DNA from: Capsicum annuum
Taxonomy: Eukaryota > Streptophyta > Magnoliopsida > Solanales > Solanaceae
Assembly (NCBI RefSeq): GCF_002878395.1
Contig: NC_061115.1
Coordinates: 154,746,944-154,810,943, forward strand
Length of the DNA stretch: 64,000 bases
Reading direction: 5' to 3'
Every line of letters starts with the position of its first letter. Position 1 is the first letter of the stretch. Made by a program: the position numbers and the translations under genes. The notes beneath the pieces were generated by a model. It was not told where the DNA came from. It was given only the letters and a program-made list of their open reading frames with translations, and did no database searches. Below, piece by piece: positions 31,926 to 42,948 of this stretch.

Positions 31926-32640
31926 GTAGTCAATGAGTTTCCTGATGTTTTTCCTGAAGATTTGCTAGGGGTACCTCCCAATAGAGAAATAAAATTTGGT
32001 ATTGACCTTCTCCCAGATATTCAGCCCATTTCTATTCCTCCATATCGAATGGCTCCAACTGAGCTTAAAGAGTTAAAAGTCCAGCTTAAAGACCTCTTAG
32101 ATAAAGATTTCATAAGGCCCAGTGTCTCTCCGTAGGGAACTTCCATCCTATTCGTGAGAAAGAAAGATGGTTCTTTGTATATGTGCATTGACTATTTTTG
32201 GTTAAATAAAGTCACAGTTAAAAACAAATATCCTCTTCCTAGGATTGATGACTTATTCAAATAGCTCCAAGGTGCAAGTTACTTCTCAAAGAAATTCCTT
32301 AGATCTGACTATGATCAAATTAGAGTAAGGGAATGTGATATTCCAAAGATAGCTTTTATAACCCGTTATGGTCATTTTGAGTTTCTAGTCATGTCGTTCG
32401 GGCTAAAAAACTCCATAGTAGCCTTCATGGACATGATGAACAGAGTGTTCAAATAGTATCTGGACATATTTGTCATAGTCTTTATCAATGATATTCTTTT
32501 CTGTTCTCGTAGTAAGGATGATCATGTAGACCACCTTAGAATTGTGTTTCAAACTCTAAGAGATCACCAGTTGTTCACCAAATAAAGCAAGTTTGAATTT
32601 TGGAAAAAATTTGCAGCTTTCCTCAGTCATATTATTTCTA
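31926..32640 (+). pseudogene. Nest-3 reverse transcriptase
   Basis: In order: [20 protein letters not shown] (31928 on), [94 protein letters not shown], then FVIVFINDILF. Most of the domain is readable in one frame with a few stops. The YVDD-equivalent is F-I-N-D (32481-32492), so the first catalytic Asp is Asn. This is the best-preserved pol in the window. Confidence 0.9.
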
Positions 32641-33290
32641 GTGATGGTATTAGAGTTGATCCCCAAAAGACAGAAGTAGTAAGAAACTGTCCTAGACCTA
32701 TCTCTCCGTCAGTAATAAAAAATTTCTTAGGTTTGGCTGGCTATTATAGACATTTTGTTAAAGGTTTTTCTTCTATTGCATCCCTTATGTCTAGATTGAC
32801 TCAGAAGAATGTTAAGTTTTAGTGGTCAGATTCTTGAGAGAAGAGTTTTTAGGAGTTAAAAACTCGACTCACTTCAACCCCAGTTTTAGTGCTACCTAAA
32901 GGTATAGATGGATTCGTTGTGTATTATAATGCTTCTAGAATATTTTTGGGTTGTGTTTTGATGTAGAGAGGTAAATATATAGCCTATGCCTCTAGACAAC
33001 TTAAGCCTTATAAAAAGAACTACCCTACCCATGATCTTGAGTTAGCTGTTGTCGTATTTGCATTGAAAATTTGGAGGCACTCTCTTTATGGGGTGCATGT
33101 TGATGTGTTTATGGATCACAAAAGCTTACAATATGTGTTCACTCAGAAGGAGTTAAATCTTCATTAGAGAAGGTGGTTAGAATTATTGAAAGATTATGAC
33201 ATGAGTGTGCTATATCTTTTGGGCAAAGCCAATATAGTGGCAGACGCCCTTAGTAGACTCTTTTTAGGTAGCTAGTTCGATAAGTTCACC
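32641..33290 (+). pseudogene. Nest-3 RT connection and RNase H
   Basis: The frame reads GIRVDPQKTEVVRNCPRPIS, FLGLAGYYRHFVKGFSSIAS, LTQKNVKF, TSTPVLVLPKGIDGFVVYYN (the catalytic D of CDAS has become N), [70 protein letters not shown] and GKANIVADALSRL. The domain is complete in length, with stops at about 32820, 32836 and 33166. Confidence 0.9.
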
Positions 33291-34160
33291 GATTAGCTAG
33301 ATTAGGTGTGAGGTTGTTTGACTCAGTTGAAGGGTGTATTTGGGTTCAGATTAGTTCAGAATCTTCTCTAATTTTTAAAGTGAAAAAGAAGAGGGAAAAG
33401 GATTCTAGTTTGGTCAAACTGAAGGGTACGGTTAAAGACTAAAAGATAGAGGTTTTCTCACAAGGGGGAGATAGTGTGTTGAGATACTAGAGTAGATTAT
33501 GTGTGCATGTGTTGAAGATTTGAGGCAGTGAATTATGGAAGAAGTGCATGGTGGGATTACTCCATTCATCTATGAGCCACTAAGATATACGACGATCTAT
33601 GGGAAATCTATTAGTGGAGTAGTATGAAGAAAGATATTGCAGAGTTTGTAGCCACCTATGAGACTTCTCAACATGTTAAGGTAGAGAACCAAAGACCTGG
33701 TGGTACTTTGCACGAGTTTGGTACTCCCACTTGGAAGTGGGAATAGGTGAATATGGACTTTGTGATAGGATTGCCCCATTTGCGTCGGCAATATGATTTG
33801 ATTTGGGTCATTATAGATAGATTGACTAAATCAGCCCATTTCTTGCCAGTTCATACATCCTACATAGTTGAAGATTATGCTAAGCTTTATACTAGAGAGT
33901 TGGTTAGATTTTATTGAGTTCCCTTGTCTATCATTTTAGATAGGGGTACTCAGTTTAGCTCTCAGTTTTTGAAAGCCTTTCAGAAGGGTCTTGGTACCCA
34001 CGTTCATCTTAGCTCAACTTTTCATCCACTGACAAATGGTCAAACAGAGAGAATCATTCATACTTTAGAGGATATGTTGAGGGCATGTGTTCTTTATTTC
34101 AAAGGCATTTGGGTTGACCACTGGTCGTTGATCTGATTTACCTGTAATAACAGGTACCAA
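33291..34160 (+). pseudogene. Nest-3 integrase (HHCC and DDE core)
   Basis: The zinc-binding part is decayed (YDDLWEIYWWSSMKKDIAEF, VATYETSQHVKVENQRPGG; both Cys lost, 33590-33710). The core is well readable: MDFVIGLPH (first D, about 33755), VIIDRLTKSAHFLPVHT, PLSIILDRGTQFSSQFLKAF (second D, about 33940), TFHPLTNGQTERIIHTLEDM LRACV (E of TERI, about 34055). The D,D,E residues appear intact. The HHCC part is crossed by frameshifts. Confidence 0.9.
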
Positions 34161-34495
34161 TCTAGTACTCAGATCCCCTTTTGAGGCTCTTAATGAGTGG
34201 AGATGTAGATAACTAATTGGTTGGTTCGGAGTGGGTAAGGCTGCTTTGATTGGGCCAGATATGGTGTTTTAAGCCATGGGGAAAGTTCAGTTGATTCGAG
34301 AGAGATTTAAAGTAGCCCAGAGTCATTAGAAATCTTATACAGACGTAAGAAGGAGAGATCTTGAGTTTGAAGAAAATGATCTTGTGTATTTGAAGGTTTC
34401 ACCAATGAAGGGGGTGAAGAGATTTGGCAAAAGGGGAAGCTTAGTCACCGATATGTGGGTCCCTATAGAATTTTGTGTCATGTGGGGAAGGTAGC
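34161..34495 (+). pseudogene. Nest-3 integrase C-terminal part, up to the Nest-4 insertion
   Basis: The frame reads MGKVQLIRERFKVAQSH, DLEFEENDLVYLKVSPMKGV KRFGK, then after a frameshift LSHRYVGPYRILCHVGKVA. This is the GPY/F module that precedes the chromodomain. It breaks off at GKVA (34495) where the Nest-4 LTR starts, and continues at 48229. Confidence 0.85.
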
Positions 34496-37018
34496 TGTAA
34501 TACCCCAAAAATCCAAACCAAAGCTAGAATCATGTTTCAAGCTCATTCATAGTACATTATAGGTCTTTGGTAGTTTTACGAGTAAGTTTGATGTATAATA
34601 AGGTCTCAAATAACTCCGAGCTTTTAGACGAATCAAAATAATCCTTACCGATTGAATTTTTGATAAAAATGTTGCTTTAGTAAACTTCAAACTAGCATAT
34701 CTTTTGTTCTACTCACAATTTTCCTGCTCCAGACCACCAATGATAGAAAATTGAATTAGCTTTCCAATTATACCAATTTCGCCCAAATCCGATAGTCGGT
34801 TGAGAAGTTATGGCGATTTTAGTGAAGCTAGTAGAATATAGTGATAAGTACTGCATCACGTTGAAGGACAAATTGGAAATTGTCCAATTTCCAGTGAATC
34901 ACCCTGATTAGACCACATCACAGTGGAGTTTGAGTTCACATTTATCATTTTTAGCAAATCACCATGATGGCGCTACATCGCGCCAATGTGCCATGTCACG
35001 ATAGTCCATTTTTAGTGACGCACCGCGATAGAACTGCTTCGTTCCAAGGTACAATTTTGCACTCATCCTTAGACTACACCTACAGTAAAATTCCAGCGAC
35101 TCTCCGTATTAGTATTCTGTTGCGGTGATGGTCAATATCGGGATTTTTAGTGACGAAAATTAAATTTCTCCGAGGGGTACTTTGGTTTTTTTCACATGAC
35201 CCCAATCCATAAAAAATGTGGGTTTAAAGCTTTGATAGCCTATTAGGCCATTATTTTATTCAATTTCTCCAAAATCAAAAGTAGTATCTTTCAAGAACAA
35301 ACACTAGCCCTCAGGATTCAAGGTCAAATCTCAAGAATTCACCATTAATACTAACAAATTTATAAACCAAGGTATGTTAAGTGTTCATCCATAGGTTCCT
35401 TTAACCCATGGAGTCTAAGTATCCAATTCTAAATTAAAATTTGTCTTCTTTACAAGTTACCATGATTTTAAAGTGTGATTTTAACCATGAACCTCCATGA
35501 ATTTCGATTCCTTATCATGTTTATAAGAAACTAATGTTGGTATTAAGCCGTATGCATTTGAATAATCTTATTCACTGATTTAAATCATGAATAAGTGATA
35601 TTAGTGTTAAAATTATGTTATTACTCCAAGTTTTATGCTATTCCCATGCTTAGCTTACACCATGCATATCAAGTGTTTGATGAAATTCCTACAAGAATGA
35701 ATTTTTAAAATGCTTTCATATTATGTCCCCAAAGTTTTATTACTAATTTACTATAATTGGTATAGAGTCTTGGGGGTTATGAAAACTCAAAAACTTAGCT
35801 GTTTACGTAACATCATTATCTTCAGATTAGTTTCAGACATGTTATGAGCAATATCAGTTCAGTCAGTTATCATTGTCAGTTAAACTTAGAATTGTTCAGT
35901 ATTCAAAGTCAGTTTAGTTGGGAGTAGGATTTAGCACCGAGTGAGTTCCGGAATGCCGACTTCTCTGTAAGTTAGGTAGAATCATTAGTAGAAGTCCTGT
36001 ACTCTTAAATTAAGTATCCAGCATAGAATTTGAGTAGTCACCCGTCAGTTCAGGCTTGACTACCTCCCAAGGGTCACCCATCAGTTTAGGCTTGACACCC
36101 TTAGTCTCTCGAGATATATTTTAGTGGATACACACAGCCAGTGTTAGTACCCGTGGCATAGTAATGACACCCTTCTAACAAGGGTCACAATTTGGACCCC
36201 AGATTTGCTCATTAGGGCATGTCGGTTAGATGATATCTCCCATAGTGTCAGTCCAGTAATTAAATCAATAATTCAGGTTTATTTGCATGACCATAGCATA
36301 AAGATATCAGTTATTTAGTTATCAGAATTTAGTATATCAGTTTATGGATTATACTCAAAATATGTTTTATGCTTTGTCATGTATCCTCAGCACTTATAGA
36401 TTTCACGCATCCTCAATATTTTTAGATTTTATGCATTCTATTCAGTATGTCATGCTATTTATTCAGTCAGTTTTTATTCATGCACATAAAACCATACATA
36501 TCAGCCTACCTCATTTAGCATACTAGTACATTTAAAGTACTGATTGCATGATATTTTCTTGCGTTGTGATGTATCATATCATAGGATCAGACGCTCAGTT
36601 TCTAGATTGCGTATAGATTTTCCAAATTACCGGATGTAGTAGTGGTGAGTCCATATATTTTGAGGAAAAACTATTTTATTTTCATGTTTTCAGTTCAGTA
36701 GTTAGATGGAGTTAGTTGTGGCCTGTCCCATCAACTCTTATTAAGTCAGTTTAGAGGCTTTCGGACACTTCAGTCAGTTAGTCAGTTAGTCGTTATTTTC
36801 TCAGTTTTAGAAAGTTGTTTTCAGACTGGTGTTTTCCATATTAATGAGTTAGAAAAGATTTAGTATTTAAAACCTTATGGCATGTTCAGAAATTCTGCAC
36901 ATGTATTTCTTTATTATTATTGAGTGTTCATAGTAGGTACTAGCTCATGGGTTAGCTTGTGTTCCCTCAGGACTATAAGCACTGTGTGACACCCAGGGTG
37001 TATTATCGAGGCATTACA
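34496..37018 (+). repeat. Nest-4 LTR 1 (5')
   Basis: It starts TGTAATACCCCAAAAATCC and ends CGAGGCATTACA, 2523 bp, collinear with LTR 2 and LTR 3 throughout. At 34830-35120 it carries words such as GATAAGTACTGCATCACG and CACCGCGATAGAACTGC, diverged forms of a CACCGCGAT / ATCGCGGTG word. Between 36000 and 36190 it has two copies of a caccc(g/a)tcagtt(c/t)aggcttgac phrase. Confidence 0.9.
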
Positions 37019-37021
37019 AAC

Positions 37022-37035
37022 TTGGTATTAGAGCC
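37022..37035 (+). other. Nest-4 primer binding site 1
   Basis: TTGGTATTAGAGCC lies four bases after the LTR 1 end, one change from the tRNA-iMet site. Confidence 0.85.
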
Positions 37036-37240
37036 TAAGGTTTTAAAGTGTCCTAGGAATTCTAAATTCCAAGTCAAGTAGAGTCTTGTTCATAGGTGTG
37101 AAGAGCACCACACTTATGGATAAGAGGCTATAAGGAATTTTAGGAAAAGTTTCCCTTCTATCAGCATTTATGTCGTGTGACTGAGCATGAGCCCATGTAA
37201 AATCTCTATCTAATTTATTCTTTTTTTCTGTTTACAAAAT

Positions 37241-37760
37241 ATGCCTCCTAGAAAGACTAATGAAAGAAGAAACAAGAATCAACCCACACCTCCGCCAGTT
37301 CAGAAAGATCACCTAAATGAGCATGTCTCTCATTACAAATTTAGAGCTGCTTTTACTACCTTAGCTAATTCATTCATTGGTCAAAATAATCTATAGGATA
37401 TTTTTCTATCTTGGATTTTGATTCATGCTTAGCTGAGTGAGAGAAGGGAGCATAGGAAGGAGGAGAGAATAAATAAGAGGTCCAAAACAAGTTATCGACC
37501 TTTCATTTACAAATTTATGCCTTGTTAGATCCCGGAGCATCTATTTGTTTTGTAACCCCCTTTATAGTTGTTGAGTTCAGTGTCAGTCCCAAAACCTTAG
37601 TAGAGCTATTTTCAGTGTATACCCTAGTGAGTAAATCCATCCTAGCCAGACGAGTATACAAAAATTGCCTGGTTACAGTATCCTAGTAAATCATTTTAGT
37701 TGATTTCAGAAATAGAGTAGTTCAATTTTAGGTGTTCAATGAACCCGTCTGTGAACGAAG
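37241..37760 (+). pseudogene. Nest-4 gag start fused to a protease remnant
   Basis: From the ATG at 37241 it reads MPPRKTNERRNKNQPTPPPV, QKDHLNEHVSHYKFRAAFTT, the N-terminus of a plant chromovirus Gag. After a stop and about 60 codons it jumps to an Arg/Lys-rich stretch (SERREHRKEERINKRSK) that in Nest-3 lies near the end of the Gag core (KRRERRNKKA, 30985-31015). Then, in another frame, comes a retropepsin segment LLDPGASICFVTPFIVVEF with DPGA at 37528-37539. Most of the Gag core and the zinc knuckle are missing. The segment is a deletion derivative, not a functional gene. Confidence 0.7.
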
Positions 37761-40003
37761 GGGTAGTACCTCAGTGCTTAGGAGTAAGACATGATTTCAT
37801 ATTCCTTCTTAGAATCCTATGACAGCATATGATCTAGAATTAAAAGCATGAAACTAGGAGTTTAGCGATAGTAGTAGAGTTGGGTTAGTGTTATCTGAAT
37901 TTAAGAAGATTATGTATTCTATGGGGGATAGTTGTATGAAAGATGAATTAGTAGGCTTGAAAAGTGTATACAAGAATTCAAGTTTTGTGATTCAAAATTA
38001 TATGTTGTTGATGTTGGTGTAGTGTCAATTCTTATGGTGTGGAGAAAAGTATAAGTTTAGATAAGTGATAATTGTAGTCTATCATGAGAGTAGTATGGTT
38101 TATTGAAGGGTTGGGGATATCCATGTGAAGTGTTAGGATCTAAATTTGAACCTTTCAAAATTGAGCTAACAGAAAAAGAGTTAAGAATTTAAAGTTATTC
38201 AGTTCTTAAGTTGTTATGGGATGTATTTGGGGATATGAAAAGTTAAGAGTTCTATCTCATAAAGAAGTATCAGCAGTAGGGTTTTACACTTTCAGGTGCA
38301 GTCTTTCAGGGTGAATTTAGTGTTTATGAGTATTGTTATATCTCGTACTCTAGAGTAAAGTGGTTTCAGTTTAGTTTAGAGTTTGTTAAATGGTACAGAT
38401 ACTTAGTTTGATGGCTTAAAGCTAAGGGGGAAGATGATAGAATAAGAAAACCAGTCCAGGCTCTTAGATTCTAGTAGTGATGCAGGTGTGTTCTAGAACA
38501 ACACTAGGGAGAAAGATACCTGACTAATGTTTTTTTTAGTATCTGTACTTTAGTTATCACGATATCTACTCATGCCTTACATATCAAATCTATGATCATA
38601 ACTCATATTAGTATATTTTATTTTAAATTATGTGTTCTCATAGTTCATAGTATAAGGAGTTTCAGTTTGCTCAGCAGTATGGATCATGTTCCATAAATTT
38701 AGAAACTCCAAACTCAAGTCATGCAACTCATGAATCATGTATTCATATTTTATAGTATGCTCAGTTCTTATGACTCATGTTGCACTCTAAAATATCATCA
38801 GGATTCAGATTATACCATGTATATCTTCCGTTTAGATCTCTTGATGAATCCATAATATTGATATTCTATTTCTCAGGCTTCAATTAAGTGTCAAGTTTTG
38901 GAAGATGTCACATATGAAATGTTGAATATTTTTACTTGACAAAATTTATAGTGTTTATTCATGCTTCAGTTCCTCATGTTTTAGCCTTTCGGTGACCTCT
39001 CCTTATGAAATGATGTAGTGATGAGAAATTGCTTAGATGGGAGAGATTTAATGTTTCATGTTAAAGAAGGAGTACGGCATGCTTGTTTTATTGGAGGCTA
39101 TAGTTATGAAGATAGGCTTAAGTGTCATGTTGGTGTGTCAGTGGATAAATGCATTGCGTGTTGGTAAATAGATAGTAAGAGGATACATTTAGTAGTTAAA
39201 GGGGAAATCAGAATTATTCATGAGATAAGAAGTGAAAATGCAGGGCATATTGAATTCATGATTTAGCCTAGTACTATAGTGTTATACATATACTTTGTAG
39301 ATTCGAGTAGGCTTGTACATAGTGGGAGAATTCAATCCAACTCATACTTCAGTAGGTAGAGCTATTAGTTCCCATGTAAATATTTTCAGTAGTCTCAGGT
39401 GAAGTGCAGTATTAAGGTAGAAGGTATAGTTGAGAGAGTATTTGAGGAGTATGACTATGCTTGAAAGATAATGGTTGCAGTGCATAAGGCCTCATAGCTC
39501 TTTCCTGGATGAGGTTTTGTAAGCCTGTGTTTCATATTACAACATTTTAGCCTTGTTGGGACTTCTTATCTAGATGTCATACTAAGACCATGCCCAACAT
39601 TCTTTACTCCCTAAAGTCATTAGAGCTTCTTAGAAAGAGTGTCGAAGAAATACTCCAATTAAGTATAACCTTTCAATATAAGTTAGCCTATATAGTTAGT
39701 GATTCAGATTAGCAGTCAGGCAGACAAGTTTTTATGTTTTTTCTATCTTCCCATCTAGTCTTATGGTTTTTCCATCTTCCCATATAGTCTTACTACCTGA
39801 AGTTTCATGAATATATCCCTTCCAAGAAATAGTTTGTTCGCATCCATGTGAATTGTGAATCAAGTTTAGTTCATGCATCATATTTCCAATCCAAGATATT
39901 CAGTCATGATTCAATCAGTAAGCGTTTTGTGCATCATCTTAGTTTTCCGAGTATTTTAGTCATGTTAGTATCAATCGGGGGACAAACTATCCTAAGGGGT
40001 AGA
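37761..40003 (+). other. Nest-4 internal region 1, noncoding middle part
   Basis: No RT, RNase H or integrase is recognisable in any frame. It is conserved in the second unit (about 43140-45308) with the same order of blocks, so it is a stable part of the family. It ends in a 3'-UTR-like tract with ATCCTAAGGGGTAGA immediately before TGTAATACCCCCGAG (40004). A 29-bp tandem duplication lies at 39737-39794. Confidence 0.6.
39737..39794. repeat. 29-bp tandem duplication in Nest-4 internal region 1
   Basis: ATCTTCCCATCTAGTCTTA at 39745 is repeated as ATCTTCCCATATAGTCTTA at 39774. The second internal region has one copy (about 45105-45127). Confidence 0.75.
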
Positions 40004-40420
40004 TGTAATACCCCCGAGCTTTTTATGTACTAAATCTCTCATCTTTTCTTCATGAAACTAGATATAACTGGAAGTAATGGTTACTCATAAGTTGACTCTC
40101 TCATTCCTATCTTAACCTTATAACCATTCTTATGTCACTACATGTGTTTAATCAGTTCAGTTTATGATATACAATTAATGTATCATGTTTCTGACTAAGC
40201 TATCTCTCATGATCTCATTCATGCGTGTTTAGTAAATGATCTCAGATTCTTCAATATTCCCAACTTAAGGTAACAATTTTGCTTAGAATCTCTCTTTTCC
40301 ATGCTCAGTTTCAGCTACATATCATTCTCATGTCAGTTATGCATTCACAAAACCAGTTCACTCATATGCCATGTTGTACACTCATTCATCTAATCACGTT
40401 TCCATCGTGTATATTCAGCA
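40004..40420 (+). other. Extra LTR-start junction, pol tail and 3' UTR of internal region 1
   Basis: The segment opens with TGTAATACCCCCGAGCTTTT, an LTR-start-like sequence preceded by a PPT-like AAGGGGTAGA. About 35 bp later it becomes AAATCTCTCATCTTTTCTTC, the counterpart of the chromovirus Pol C-terminus (YPHLFST..., seen in Nest-3 at about 48505-48545). A 3' UTR leads up to LTR 2. The real PPT is missing here (compare 45785-45804). Confidence 0.65.
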
Positions 40421-42931
40421 TGTAATCCTTGAAAATCCAAACCAATTCTAGAGTCAAGTTTCAAGCTCATGAATAGTACATTATAAATCTTTGGTAGTTT
40501 GATGAGTTAGTTTGATGTATATTAAGGTCTCAAATAACTTCCAGCTATTAGACGAATCAAAATTATCCTTACCGATTGAATTTTTTCTAAGAATGTTGCT
40601 TTAGTCAACTTCAAACAAGCATATCTTTTGTTCTACTTAGAATTTTCTAGCTCCAGAGCCACCTAATAATAGGAAATTGAATTAGCTTTCTAATTATACT
40701 AATTTCGCGCAAATCTAATAGTCGGTTGAGAAGTTATGGAGATTTTAGTGAAGGTAGTAGATTACTGTGATAAGTACCGCATCGCGGTGAAGGATAATTA
40801 GAAATTGTATGATTTCCAGTGAAGCACCGCGATTAGCCCACGTGGTGGTGGATTTCAAGTTCATGTTAGTCCTTTTCTAGCAAAGCACCATGATGGCGCC
40901 GAGTAGAACCAACATGCTATGTCACGATTGTCCATTTTCTAGTGATACATTGCGATGGAACCGCGTCGTGTCAAGGTGCAATTTATCACTCGACTTGGAC
41001 TACACTTACAGTGAAATTCCAGCTACTCACTGCGTTAGCACCACGTCGCCGCGATGGTCAAAATTGGGATTTTCAGTGACGAAAATTAACTTTCTCCCAG
41101 GGGAAATAAGGTCATTTTTCCAAGACCTCAATTCTTGAAAAACACGTGATTAAAGCCCCAATAGCCTATTAGGTCAATATTTTATTCAATTTCTCCCAAA
41201 TCAAAAGTAGTTTCTTTCAAGAACAAACACTAGCCCCTAAAATTCAAGGTCAAATCTCAATAAATCACCCTTAATCCTCACAAATTTATAAACCAAGGTA
41301 TGTTAAGTGTTCATCCATGGGTTCTTTTCACCCATGGAGTTCAATTATCTAATTATAAATTAAAAAAATGTGATCTTTTCAAGTTACCATGATTTTTAAG
41401 TGTGATATTACCATGAACCTCCATGAATTTTGATTCCTTATCATGTTTATACGAAATTGATGTTGATATTAAGTCATATGCATTTGAATAATGTTGTTCA
41501 CTAATTTAAATCATGAATAAGTGATATTAATGTTAAAGTCATGTTATTACTCGAAGTTTTATGCTATTCACATTCTTAGCTTACGAAATGCACATCAAGT
41601 TTTTGATTAAATTCCTATAAGAATGAATTTTGAATAAATTCTTTCATATTATGTCCCCAAAGTTTTAGTACTATTTTACTATTATTTCTATCGAGTTTTG
41701 GGGGTTATGAAAACCACAAAACTTAGCTGTTTACTTAACCTCATTATCTTCAGATTAGTTTCAGACATTTTATAAGCAATATCTGTTTAGTCAGTTATCT
41801 TTATTAGTTAAACTTAGAATAATTCAGTATTAAGAGTAAGTTCAGTTGGGAGTAGGATTTAACATCAAGCAAGTACTGGGATGAAAACTTCCCCGATAGT
41901 TACGCAGAGTTGTTAGTAGCAGATCCTGTACTCCAAAACTACATAGCCAACATAGAATTTGCGGAGTCACCCATCATTTTAGGCTTAACTACCTCCCAAG
42001 GGTCACCCATTAGTTTAGGCTTGACCCCATTCATCCCTCGGGATGCATTTCAGTGGATACACACAACCAGTATTAGTACCCATGGCATGGTGCTGACACC
42101 TTTCCAACTGGGGTTACAGGTTGGACCCCAAATATGCTCATTAGGGCATATCAGTTAGATCATTGCTCCCATAATCTCAGTCTAGTAATTAGCTTAGTAA
42201 TTCAGTTTCAGTGGTATGACCATAGTATATAGATTTCAGTTATTCAATTATCAAATTTTAGTATTTCAGTTTACAGATTATACTCACAATGTATTTTATG
42301 CTTGGTCACGTATCCCCAGTATTTACAGATTTCCCACATCCTTAATATTTTTAGATTTTATGCGTTCTATTCAGTATGCCGTTCTATTGATTAAGTTAGT
42401 TATTATACATGCACATGAAACCATACATATCAACCTGCCTCATTTATCATACCAGTATATTCAAAGTACTAATTGCATACTCTTCTTGCACTATGATGTA
42501 TCATATCATAGGATCGAACTCTCAGTTCCCAGATCATGCATAGTTTTTTAAGATTATCAGCCATAGCAGTGGTGAGTCCTCATATTTTGAGGACAAACTA
42601 TTTTATTATCATATTTTCAGTTCAGTAGTTAGATGAAGTTAGTTGGGGCCTGTCCCATCAACGTTTATTCAGTTAGTTTAGAGCTTTACGGACACTTCAG
42701 ACAATTAGTCAGTTTATCGTTATTTTATCAGTCTCAGACTAGTGATTTCTAGATTTATGACTAAAAAATTTTTTAGTATTTAAAACCTAATGTCTTGTTT
42801 AGATATTCCTCATATGTATTTCTCTATTATTATTCAGTGTTCACAGCAGGTACTAGCTCATAGGTTAGCTTATGGTCCCTTGGGACCTTATGCATTGTGT
42901 GACACTCGGGGTGTATTCTACAGGCATTGCA
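40421..42931 (+). repeat. Nest-4 LTR 2 (middle)
   Basis: 2511 bp, ending ACAGGCATTGCA. Its first bases read TGTAATCCTTGAAAATCC, where the others have TGTAATACCCCAAAAATCC. The flanking sequence shows that this end was joined by a deletion at a TGTAAT repeat. The word GTACCGCATCGCGGTGAA (40775-40792) contains the inverted repeat ACCGC-ATC-GCGGT. Confidence 0.85.
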
Positions 42932-42934
42932 AAC

Positions 42935-42948
42935 TTGGTATCAGAGCC
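42935..42948 (+). other. Nest-4 primer binding site 2 (exact tRNA-iMet match)
   Basis: TTGGTATCAGAGCC, the canonical form for tRNA-iMet-primed plant LTR elements, three bases after the LTR 2 end. Confidence 0.9.

Noticed and set aside
42216..42551. 111-codon plus-strand open frame in Nest-4 LTR 2
   Set aside because: The same LTR stretch in the other copies is interrupted or differs. LTRs are not expected to code, and no motif is seen.
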